Of a stretch of 64,000 nt of DNA, positions 50,308 to 61,450 are shown in pieces (position 1 is the first letter of the stretch; each line of letters opens with the position of its first letter). Origin of the DNA: Fratercula arctica. Lineage: Eukaryota; Chordata; Aves; Charadriiformes; Alcidae. The position numbers were made by a program, and so were the translations under genes. Where the stretch lies: assembly GCA_947846985.1 (NCBI GenBank), contig CANTUZ010000002.1:134749889-134813888 (forward strand). Reading direction: 5' to 3'. The notes under the pieces were generated by a model. That model was given only the letters and a program-made list of their open reading frames with translations, had not been told where the DNA came from and did not search any database.

Positions 50308-52006
50308 GTGTGTATTACCAGAGATAACTTCTGATAGTGACTAGTCAGGAAGGAGAGCTGTGAAAAATACAAAGCATTTGACTGATAATGTAAAAATAGG
50401 TTGCAGAATTTTTCCTCAGATTGTGGGTTTTGCTAACTAAACATAATTATATTTGATACTGTTTTAAAAGTCTACTGAGAATTTTTTTTTTCATGAAAAT
50501 TTAATTTTTAAAGAGAGCTAGGGAAATTTGCTTAAAGTTTTGGCAAGCTGCAGCATGAAAGTCCAAGTACAGAAATGAATTAATCTCAAAATGATAGACT
50601 GTCTTAATTTTTTTTTTTTTTAAAAGCCCTCATTTTCCTTCAGAAAAAATAGGATTGAAATATTTTTACTGGTATATGCCAACATTTTTTAAATTAGAGA
50701 AGTCTGTACATTTTCAAGGATATGTCCATATTATTTTATCATAGCGGCATCGAAATTCACTTTGGATTTACTTGTGTACAAAAAAAATTATCCACATTTT
50801 ATAGAAAGCTACCTATTCATGCATTGTTTTAAGCATTTCCTTGGTTCTAAAATGCGTGTTTGGATGGTTCTAAAATCAAATATTGGCATTTCTGGGAAAT
50901 GAAATTCTGATTATTGTCCAGTTCTTGTAGTTTGTAAATTGTAAGAATTTCCTGTACCATAAGCTAATGATTCTATGTATTTTTAGATTATTAGTGAATG
51001 AATTCAAGATGAAAAGACTGTATATTCAGGGAGAAAAAGACTGGAGGATAGTTGAACAGAAACCATGTGATGACAGAATGGAAGAGAGGCAAAACCATTT
51101 GAGGATTTTCTGTTGTTTTTTTCCAAATAAGTCTTTGTCCAAATAAGTTCCAAGCAGTCTTTGCTTTTGAACCCTGTAATGCTGAGTGCAAAGCAGGTTT
51201 ATGGAAAAAGCAGAAAGAACCTGACCACAAAGAGGAATCACAATGGTTAAGGCCAGATTTGTGTACCTGTACTAAGGTCTCGTTTTAGGCATTCTTCACC
51301 ACTTCTCTAACCCTTGATGGAAAAGGTGACCCAATAGTTACTGTGATTCTTTTGGAAGAGAAAATGAATAAGTTGTTTGCCTGGAATCCTTTATAAAACA
51401 TGGAGAGTGTTTTAAGCCATGGGAACTATTCAGCTACCAATAAAATACTCCCAAGCATTGCATTTGCAGGCCATCTAAGAGGTTCCTTTATCCCCTCTTA
51501 TAAATCGATGCACCAAGAATATGAGTTTCTAATTCCTCTCTAATATGACATCTATAGGCTTTCCTTTCTCCTTTTCCATCAAAGTGCATATTCTGATTAC
51601 AAAAAAAAAAAAACAAACTCATCCTGGAAGTAGATACAATTTATACCAATTTTCACACATATGAGTACAGAATATTCAGAACTAGGGAACCACAGCTTTA
51701 TTGGAAAAGGTACATATATTTGTAATTTCCATTCAGAAAAAATATCCAGAAAAACTGAAATGCTTAAACTGTTCTGTTTGGTATTTTTTTTCTTCAATAT
51801 GAATGAAAGGCTTCCAGAAGGATTGCATATTTGAGTACACATCAGTATTTGGTGGGTCTCGGATTGAAAAATGGATGTTCTTTGCAATTTGCAGATATTG
51901 TTTATACTGTTGTTGATCTGGTTTCCATGAAATATATCTCATGCTCACATTTGCAAGATAATCAAATCGAGAACATTAGTAATGAAATAATGTAACAAAA
52001 TATTTC

Positions 52007-52043
52007 CCTGAGCACACAGATAACCTGAGCACACAGATAACCT
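52007..52043. repeat. Perfect 17-bp tandem duplication (2.2 copies)
   Basis: cctgagcacacagataa occurs at 52007-52023 and 52024-52040, followed by a partial third start (cct). Confidence 0.95.
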
Positions 52044-52453
52044 TTACATGAACATGGAGAATACCTGCTGTAAAGTTAGTTTTCCAACAAAAATCCACAA
52101 CAGGAAATGCTATATGTGATGTTATTTAACATCATCCATACTGAACTGTGAATTTTGAAAATCTGAAATTAAGTTGGTTGTGTAGAACATCTCAGGGTCA
52201 TATTGCGTTATATGACCTTTATAGAATAGTCTACTATACTGTTACTTCAACTGCATTTTTTTCTTTTGCATTTTATTTTTCGAAATCAAATAATATTACT
52301 TCCTTTTTTCTGACAAGGCATCTTAAAATACAACATGTTTTGCATAATGAGTAGCTATAATTTATTTCTTAGTTGAATATGAGAGTCAGGGCTTTGCTTG
52401 CCTTCTATGAAGCTAGTTCCCAGAAAACCTTGGCTGGTGAAGAAAAGGAATGG

Positions 52454-52483
52454 ATTTTATTGTTTGATATTTTATTGTTTGAT
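52454..52483. repeat. Perfect 15-bp tandem duplication
   Basis: attttattgtttgat occurs at 52454-52468 and 52469-52483. Because 15 is a multiple of three, it appears in the overlapping open frame as a repeated ILLFD. I regard that as incidental. Confidence 0.95.
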
Positions 52484-55400
52484 AGCACACCTATCACTCT
52501 TTCTGACCGAAAGTCATTTTCATTTGCAATGAGCAATTTCAGTTACATGGTACAGTTACAGTTGAGTTCCTTTGCTAGTCCACTGTGCAGCAGCAGTCAA
52601 TGCTCTTTAGAGATATATGCCGTAGTGAAAGAGGCAGATTTAGTAAGACAAGACATTTTTCCTCTGTGGGCTTTGTGATACATAAAAGTCTTGTCAGTCT
52701 GACATTTGCTACCTTTGCTTTATGATTTGTCCCTATTTTCCTCTTCTGTACCTATGCTATCATTATCATCCTAGTTGAATGGTTCTTACTGCAAAGTAAG
52801 GTCAGAAGGGAGAGCTATATGTTGCCACACTGCTCTGCTTTTTACCAGATGACAGGAAAAAAATCAGCAGGGGCGGGGATATTTTTATTGTGGTTTTGTT
52901 ATTACAACACAGTTAAGACATATTAGCCATCTTCTGCATAATCTTACTTCCAGTCACTGATTGCTCAACATACATTTTGAAATGTCAAACACAGTAATTT
53001 ATTACCTTGTTATAAATCCTCCTACAATTCAAGAAAAAAAATCAAAACATTTGTAGCATCAAATGCTCAGTAATTGGAAGAGCCTTTAGTAATCTCAAAT
53101 TCTCTGTATCCAAAGGAAACTATTTAACCTGTCAGTACAATCAAGTAAAAAGCGCGTCCCTATCACTAAGGTTCTAAGATTAGCTCACAGAATTTGAGCT
53201 GTTGGCTACATATACTTGTTATTTATCATATAGCTTGACTGCAGCCATGAAATAAATTTCATAAGCAAATTCAATGTAATGAAAGATTGTGTCTCAATCC
53301 AGCAACAGTTTCCGGTGTTGTTGCTGTAAATTCAACTTTGCAAGAAATGTTATTTTCTTAATCACAGAAATTTGTAGCAAAACAGTTATTATTTTTGCTC
53401 ATTATAAATAGTCAGTTATGGAGACGTTTCATACTGAAATGTCCAAGAACATTATTTACCTAACATGTAGTTGGAGAGTAATTTTCAAAAAGCCATCATG
53501 GGTAAAACTATAGGCAAAGGCAGCCAGTGAGGTGCTTATTCATCCTCATGTATGAAAGTTGTTCTGACTTTGTCATTAAATTATTTAATCAACACATTTT
53601 ACATCTTTGTAATGCTTAGTGCAAGTCAGTCACAGCCAAAACATGTCACTGTAGTGTAATCTAAACCAGAAAGCTGTATGTATATCAAACTGCTTTCCAC
53701 TTAAAAGACTTTGACGTGGACAAATTTGAACTGAGTCCCCACTTAGCTCTTGGGACGTAGTTTTGCAACTTTGCAGCCTGTTAAACTCACAGGATTGGAA
53801 ACAGACACAGAGAAATAATGTGGAAAATATGACATAATGTCAAGTGTAAATATAAACACTCTCAAGTCTCCCAAAGGCACTAGGAGATGTGGACTTACTA
53901 ACAGTCTGAGTTAATCAAATGTTAAATTTAAGGAACAGAAGTGAATAAATTTTTCACCTCCATTTAACTAAAATGGTTACACAATTTTAATGAGACATCT
54001 GTGTGAATTGCTGATAAAACCATGTGATGTTGTATAGTCATATACCAATACCTATAAAATGCTGTAGCCCGTTGTGAACCAAAATACATTTTAAAAGACT
54101 ATAAGACATAAAAACAGTAGATGTAGTTTAAAGTCACTACCCATGGGTTGAAAAATTCTCACCAGGGGACTATAAAAAAGGACAATCTATCCCATTCTCT
54201 TTTTCAGTAGTTTTCTTCCATGAACTTCAGCCCTATTCAAATAAATATTGGATACTTGGGCCAACCTCAAGAGTTATCGCTCAGTCTTTATTTTATACAA
54301 CAAGGTCCTTCAGGTGGGAGCTTTTTCAATGCAAGATTGGAAGACACATTCCATTTTGTATACGTTCACATATTTCACTGTGTTATTATTATTCTTTCTC
54401 ATTAAATCTTACCTATGTAAGGAATAAGAGATAAAAGCATTTATTTCTATTGTTCAGTATGTATTGAAAAAACTCACTTATTATATATAACAACATCTTG
54501 CACACAATTAAAAGAACATTACCTGGGTGCAATAACACTTGTTTGTGTCACAGGTCTGCACTTACAAATAACAAAAGACTAAATGTCTTGACCAAGGCTG
54601 GGCAGAAATACAGACAGTCAAAATTACTTTTCAGCATTCATTGTCATTATTGTTATTTATCTTCATGCAGGGTTCTGGAGTGGAATGTTTGTCTAAATCA
54701 GCATTAAAAAATTTGTATTCAACTGTTCTTCTGTTATGCGCTAAAATTTCTGTTTTGCCTTTCAGCGCTTCACATGAGTAGATCCCAAAGTCCTGGTAAT
54801 TTTTTATTCAATTCCAAAGATACTGCAAATAATTTATTTTACCATTCAAAGCACTGAAAAGAATTCACCTATACTAGCTTGACTTTTGTACCCTTGTGTT
54901 TAAAACCTGTATGTTTGGGGTGCTTGGACCAAGGCATTTCTGATTCATATAGCTAAACCTCAGCCTGCTTTTTTTTCAGTGAAGACTCTTTATATAGAAC
55001 CAGAAACTGTGATAAAATCAGTCCTAGTTCACAGTGTGGGCTTATCTATGGGCACAGGTCATCCTTCAGCCTGAACTGAGTTCACTCACTTCTTCAGTCC
55101 ACTACCACCACTGTGTCCTGGAACTATTCACTCCCAAGGCCTTCTGGACCTTCTCTTTTTTAATTTTAAGTATAAAGGTGGTTATGAAGACTGTGAAGGG
55201 AGGCCAGTATCCCTCCTTCTGTAACTGCTCCAAACAGCTATTATGTAACGTCTCTTCTGTGATGATGATTGATTTCACAGTGAAATCTACTATTCACAAA
55301 TATTCAGTGGTAATTATTAAAAATTAAATCTCTAAAGGCATGGTTTTATAGCAGCTTTTGAGATTTTGACTTTCATTTAATTTTTCACTGGCATGAAAAA

Positions 55401-57355
55401 TGCAAATTCCCAGGCAAAATTCGTGTGCTGTAGGAATTTCTATGCTTGTTCCTACTGATCAAAGATATGTACCAAAAAGAACGTCCTGATGAAAACTTGA
55501 AGGAAATGAATAAATGTCACAAGTATCTACCTGAGGAAAATAAATTTTGTCAAGAAAATTCTGAATACCTTACTCAGAATAGTCCACTTAATGTAGTCCA
55601 CTTCTCTCAATCTCCTCCTTTGTTTTTCCCAGTTAAACTGTTGTTCTAAAGTGACAGTCTTTATCTTGGCACATCCCATTAAACACTACTTATTCATGCA
55701 ATCTGAAAGCATTTCTGCATCTCAGAGAGCTGCTATCTGTTCAGAATTATTATTTTTCCCCTTCCTTACGGATTCCCCCAGCTGAAACAGACACAGACAG
55801 ATACATACACACATTTTTTTTTATATATTTATAAATTGAGGAGTCTAAAACTTCCAGAGCTTTTGAAACAAAAGCAGAATTTTAATGGAAACAATTTTTG
55901 CAATCTTCTTGCTGTACTGATAATGGATCAATACCAAACTCAATACATGAGTATTATTTCTTCACTTTAGTAAGTGAAGAAAGAAAAGTGAAAGCTCATG
56001 ACGTGAGAAATGCAATTCAAAATTAACTTCTTAAGTTAAATCTTATACTGAATTGATATTTGTGCTAATAAGGGAAGACTTAAATTGAAAAGTGAAGGGT
56101 TGGCAATGTGTCTTTAAATTGACTAATTCTCTTTTAGTATCAGATCAATGAAATGTGTATTAAGGATGTATGTCTATTGTGCAAAAGGAGCCTTACATCA
56201 ACTGTGCATGGACGTGATGTAGTTTGCTGCATGACAAGTCAAAGGCACTGGGTCTTAGAAAAAGAAATGAATCTCATAAATATTGCGTAATTGCAAGTAT
56301 GCTATAATCTGTTCTGAAGTTAAAAGGTGTCACAAACAAAATCACTACGTTCACCATCGCACTGATTTTTTTTTTTTGCATCTTATTCTAAACACTATGT
56401 CACATTTCTAATTGCATTTTCAGCAATTTATTTCCCTTCTCTCCTACCAAATTCATTCAATGTCAGTGTTATTATGCCACAGTAAACACTGTGAACTTAA
56501 ATTATTGCATTTATTCACACTTATACTCCCTAGAAATTGCTGAAGCAGTGCATTTAAAAACATAAATGTCTTTTTTCAACAGTTTGGGCTTTTTGTTCTC
56601 GTTATAAATTGCGAGAAGAAAACATAGCATTCCTTATTTAGCTAACTATGAAGAATAAAATCTCCACAAATTATTCATTGCATATTCTTTCATAGAAAGC
56701 TGTATCTAACAAGACAGATGGTGTTTCCCCTGATTCAAAAGGTCTAATAAATATTATTTGTATCATATTAGCTTGACACAAGCAGGTAGACTGAATATAT
56801 CATAGAGAAAATAGAGGTGCCTGATATTTTCTACTCATGTGCAAATATCTTTTCCCTAGTGAAGTTCTTGTGCATTTGAGTAAAAAATAAAGGTTCTTTA
56901 ATGTGAATAACACCTGTCATCACAAGATGAGGGGGACTGATATTGTAGAAAGATCTGTTCAAGAGCAATTTTCAATTTTAGTCAAGAAGAATATTTAAAA
57001 ATTGTGCATCATGAAAGAAAAACAAAACAAATATTGTATAAGAAAATAATGTTAACAGTGGTAGCTGTACGTATTTTCCTGAAACGGGAAATAAAATTGC
57101 TCTGAGAAGTATTGTCACATTTTCTGTTTTGATTGAAGTAGACATTGTAGATATTAATTAACCAACTGGGAAATCTCAAAATTGAAGCTTAGAAGAGAAA
57201 AGAAACTCTTTCTCATGGTGGATTTCAGTAGTTTGAAATCTTTTATGATGAAGTATCACCCTCCAAAATGTATTCTGAATGAAAAAGCCATAGATTACCC
57301 ATATTTAGAATGGTTTGCTAAGCTGCTTACCTCTGAGCTGAAACACTAGGAAGAT

Positions 57356-57570
57356 TTGGGCAGACCAGTTTTAAGACAAGGGTGGTTTTGTGGGGAAATA
57401 TTTCAGTTTTTACAGATTTCCATGCAAGACACTTCTGTTGGAAGCTGTCCAGTAAGCTGTACTTCCTTTTGGACAGGAAATGCTTGTGTTCCCATGACTG
57501 TCACTCAAGGATCAGTTCTTGGGTGTACACTATTGATAATTTTTCTCAGGCAGCTGATAGTGCCATAAAA
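57356..57570 (+). other. Possible very old LINE RT trace
   Basis: One plus frame encodes TQGSVLGCTLLIIF at about 57501-57545. This resembles the QGSVLGP-LFNIF block that is clear in the CR1 copies at 30.6 and 37.1 kb. Flanking sequence shows no further CR1 match, no FADD box follows and the rest of the 70-codon frame is unlike RT. It may be coincidence. Confidence 0.2.
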
Positions 57571-58460
57571 AACATTAATCAAAAAATCACAGGAGGTAAA
57601 TCACTGAGAGGACACTGACACATACTGTCAGCAAGCTGAAAGCAGGAAAATGATACATTTTTATTTTCCTTAAATGAAGACTTTGTTGATTTAAACAACA
57701 TCATATCCACATAGATATACTTTTAGCATTTCAGAGTCCTCTGTCCCGGCTCGTGCTGTTACTGTATTGCTGTCCCCTGAGATGGATTAGGACATCTCTG
57801 GGATATGTAGGCTTTATTTTGAGAAGTAGTGACTTTGGAAAACCCTCTGAGGTCTGTGTTATGAAGAATAGTCATATATGTTAACCAACAGCATGGCAGC
57901 AAGGGTGAGGTTTCCTGTGAAGGAGGCACTTATGCAAATGCACAGGCTGCTAGAAGAGGCTCCAGGATCCCCTGTCCCCATCGGCACAGCCCCACCACTT
58001 CCTCTGCACTGCCTGGACTGTGCTTATCTGCCCAGTAAGATCATGCACAGGAGTAATCTGATCCCCTCAGAGTGTTTTTTGTTGGTTTAGTGATGTGAAA
58101 AGCTCAACAAAGGTTCGGTCAAGCAAGAGAACTCAGGAAAGAAAGGAGGAGGAACCAACCCTTCTGGCAGAAGCCAGCTATTAGATTGGTTCAGACATCT
58201 GGAAAAATAAAATCCCCTTTAGTCAACACAAGCTAATGCTGCTTTCAAAGAAATGTCTCAGCCCTCCTTTCCACCACTGGCTGGCTGCCTATATCCATTC
58301 TTCAGGCAAGGATCTACAGAACCATATAGTAGATTTTCAGGGAAATAATACACACTTTAAGCCGATTGTGAACAAATTTAGAACAAATATTTGATTTTAC
58401 CAGGATTATTTCACTAACAAAATTCATGACATAGCTGCACAAACATATGTGCCAACAACA

Positions 58461-58555
58461 AGGGACATGGTTTACTGGTGTTTTTGGCAATGTTAGGTTA
58501 ATGGTTGAACTCAAACTTACAAGTCCCTTTCAACCTAGACGATTCTATGATTCTA
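58461..58555 (+). mobile_element. 95-bp CR1 LINE 3' tail
   Basis: Only the CR1 3' UTR is present: agggacatggtttactgg, then ttaggttaatggttgaac, then aagtccctttcaacctag and the terminus gattctatgattcta. It is a severely 5'-truncated insertion of the same general type as 45605-46028 and 13274-13692. Confidence 0.93.
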
Positions 58556-60652
58556 AAAATGAGATGATGTGGGGAGAAATGTCTAGGAAGAACTTCTTTG
58601 GCTGCAGGTCAAATTTATGCTGTGCTATTCTAAACTGCAGTTTAAGCATATAACTAAAATTGCTAATGCATCCATAGACTAGTTCAAAAAAGCATTCTTA
58701 AATAGGGGGAGGGCTATGTGCATAATGTTACAGTATTTTGTCCAATTCAATTCGAGAAAGAATCACAATCAACTCCAAGTAATTGCCATAGTACAATATA
58801 CAGGTTTTCTTTATCCTTGCACTGTAATTAAAGATTCCTCACATATGCTTTATAATTTGCACGAATTTAATAACATGTCTTTCAGATTTTATATAATATC
58901 AAACAAAATACAGAATGCTGAACCAAGATGGATTTCTAGACTGGAAAAAACTTCAGACTATTCAATTACATCTGGATTTGCAAAGTCTAATTCTACTCTT
59001 CAAGACTTTCAATGTCTGTCATTGAAGAAAAGATTAAGTACAAGTTAATGAAAATGAACATTTCATTAGTAACAAACAGAATATGAGATATTATTGTCAG
59101 CATCCTATTTAGAAATAAAATTGTAAGTATTCCTAAAATCCAATAAAGACAAGTTTACAATTACCTAAGGTTACCTATACATATATTACATTTTTATTTA
59201 TTTTTCAGGTTTATTTTCTACAGAATATTAAGAGGAGAATTACACTATATTGTCCTTTTAAAATGAAGTATTGCTGGAAAAGAGAGTGAGTATATCAACA
59301 AATGAAAATACAGAATTAAAAAACTTTCTTCAAGTGCAGGTGGAAGAAATAAAACTGAAATGAGATCATAAACTGGTGTTACAGTCAAAGTGGAGAAAGA
59401 GCAAAGGAAATTCATGCAACAAAAATGCAGCAGGAGACAAGTGATACTAGGTTGTTTGTTTATGTCTTTCCTTGCTTTTAAAAACTAGAACAGGGACTCC
59501 GAAAACATTTTTCTTTGTGAACTTTAAATGCAATTTAATTTAATGAACACATCTTCATTAAAAAAACATTTTTAATCAGGGTAACGAATACAAAATTAGA
59601 AACTACGTAGTTTCCTTGAGGGTCTTAACTGATAAAGGTTGTGGAAGCTATGATTCATCATCATCCTAAAGGCTAATAGATTGGTGAGAGAGCTGTGTTC
59701 TGCATTCCCACCTGGTAAAATAATCTGAGAGAAGGAGGTAAAATGGAAGAAATATGAAGCTGCCTGAAAGTTGGGCATTTTCTTGTTCCTTTGTAATGGT
59801 GCACATAGATCAATGCACAGGCCTTTCTTATCCCTTTTGAGAAAAGCCTTTGAAAAAAATATACTGAATATAGCATAAGAGTTGGAAAAAAAGATGTGTT
59901 AAGCAGTACTACTTTTTAAGAAAATGACTTATAACATTCAGAATAGGATTGGATTGAGCAGTTTAAAGCTTCTTTCCTGCCCATGACAACCGAATGCAGT
60001 AACTCATCTCATGTGTATGGGTACCACATTGGATTGGATAATATCTGTTATTAACTGTTTAGGATAGGAGATGCTGCACAGTGTCTCCTGGTGACACCCT
60101 GGTTATTACATGTGTTATCCTTCCTTTTCTTAACAGTGGCATGGGGCAGGGGAAAGAAAAGCAACAGCAGTCACATGAATCATTAGCAAGCCTGAGAGAC
60201 AAATGAAAAGGAAGCGAGACAGACACTTTTCCTTCAGATCTTCATTTCCTTGGGTTATGCTCTTTCCTTGCCCCTAAAAATCCTTTACTCTGCTTTACGC
60301 TTCTCCAAGATGCATTGTACAGAGAAGTAATGCATTTGCCTGTACATCTAATAACAAAAACTTGGTTTACCACTACCAAAAACCTCTCAGGATCTCTGTT
60401 CATAGACACTCTTAAAACACTCTCAGAGGAAAGGGCAGAATTAGCTTTTTCCCAAAGTGCAATTGTGGACAGAACGTTCTTTTAAAACATCTCCAGAAGT
60501 GGTGATAGCAAGTCCATTTCATGTAATAGCCTAGGCTAGAGCACTCACTCAGGAATTGATTTATATGGTTTTAATTCCCTTTACTTCCTGAGGAAATTCA
60601 AACTCGTACCATCCAGCAGCCCACAAAATGTTCCAATCATGGGGTTACCTTG
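58556..60652. other. Unique AT-rich non-coding DNA
   Basis: I see nothing recognisable. The 110-codon ORF at 58716-59048 has unremarkable composition for AT-rich DNA and no domain I know. Confidence 0.65.
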
Positions 60653-60710
60653 AGGTTAAAGCACTCACCTTGAAGACTCAAGAGACAGAAAGCAGGATTC
60701 ATGAGTTGCA
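60653..60710 (+). repeat. tRNA-like patch, possible ancient SINE relic
   Basis: ggttaaagcactcacctt resembles the A-box half of a tRNA-derived SINE. About 28 bases later, caggattcatgagt is a weak B-box-like stretch. The spacing is plausible, but the B box has several mismatches and no tail or target duplication is visible. It is not a functional tRNA: the arms do not pair convincingly. Confidence 0.25.
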
Positions 60711-61059
60711 GTTCCTGTTAGAAGGACTATTCCTGTATTAAACTTTTAGCAGTTGCAGATTAAATGTGTATACTAAAATTAAATTAAACATTCAGTGATT
60801 CAAAGAAAGGTAATTAAAGATTCATTAGGCAGAAGACAGCTGGAGAGAACTTCTGTGACACTAAGTATGACTGTCACCTGGTGCAAGGCCACATCTGTAA
60901 GGAGAAAAACCTAACTTCTTTCTGCTCCCAGGCTGAGTGTCCTAATACCCAATCTCTTTTTTGGATGTTGATACTTTGGAACAGTTGTACTATATAATGC
61001 ACAAATCCAGCAGAAAATACTTTCTGAAATAAAATCTCTGTCAGGCAGCAGGAGGTGTG

Positions 61060-61450
61060 TGCTGCTTTGCAAAGAGGAGGGTGAGCCAGGAGCTGAGGGA
61101 TGAGCTGGGCAGGCCAGGCACAGTGGATCTGCAGCAAAGTCCAGGAAAGGACTGAGGTGAAGGACTGGAGTTTGAATGCAGTTATGCTGTGCCTTGCCTT
61201 GTATTTGGCTGATCCTAGCCTTACTTTGTGGGCTTGATTTTCAGTTATGATTCATCTCTACAGATTCATCTGGCTATCCCTGCTCTGCATCTGACCCTGG
61301 TCACCATCACCATCTCTGGTCCTGCTCTGCTTTCCTTGTTGGACATGGTGGGATGGCGTCCTGCCAGGCCTGCACTCCCCTTCTGGCTCTCGACTCGCTG
61401 CTCCCCTCAGTGAAGCAGCCCCCTCACACTGCTCCCCATCAGTAAGCTCA
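61060..61450. repeat. GC-rich interspersed repeat candidate, possibly an ERV LTR fragment
   Basis: A GC- and pyrimidine-rich block stands out from AT-rich flanks. It includes tgtgccttgccttgta, ctgctctgcatctgaccc, tggtcaccatcaccatctc and ttggacatggtgggatgg. The style recalls pyrimidine-rich avian ERVK-type LTRs and shares vocabulary with 25497-25805. I cannot set boundaries or a family. ORFs within it are short and on both strands. Confidence 0.35.

Larger units (their letters stand above)
46029..52006. other. Unique AT-rich non-coding DNA with simple repeats
   Basis: No transposon is recognised. The stretch contains C-rich simple sequence at 46511-46531, an A/C tract at 47861-47910, a TAG array at about 48002-48030, a T15 run near 49130-49144 and a (caaa)n run at 49824-49840. 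A 17-bp tandem duplication at 50274-50307 and an exon-like block at 47591-47701 are listed separately. Confidence 0.65.
52044..58460. other. Unique AT-rich non-coding DNA
   Basis: No gene is recognisable. It holds a 15-bp tandem duplication at 52454-52483 (inside a 101-codon chance ORF, 52373-52678) and a possible old RT trace at 57356-57570, listed separately. A GC-richer patch at 57880-58080 contains the octamer atgcaaat but nothing else recognisable. Confidence 0.6.
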
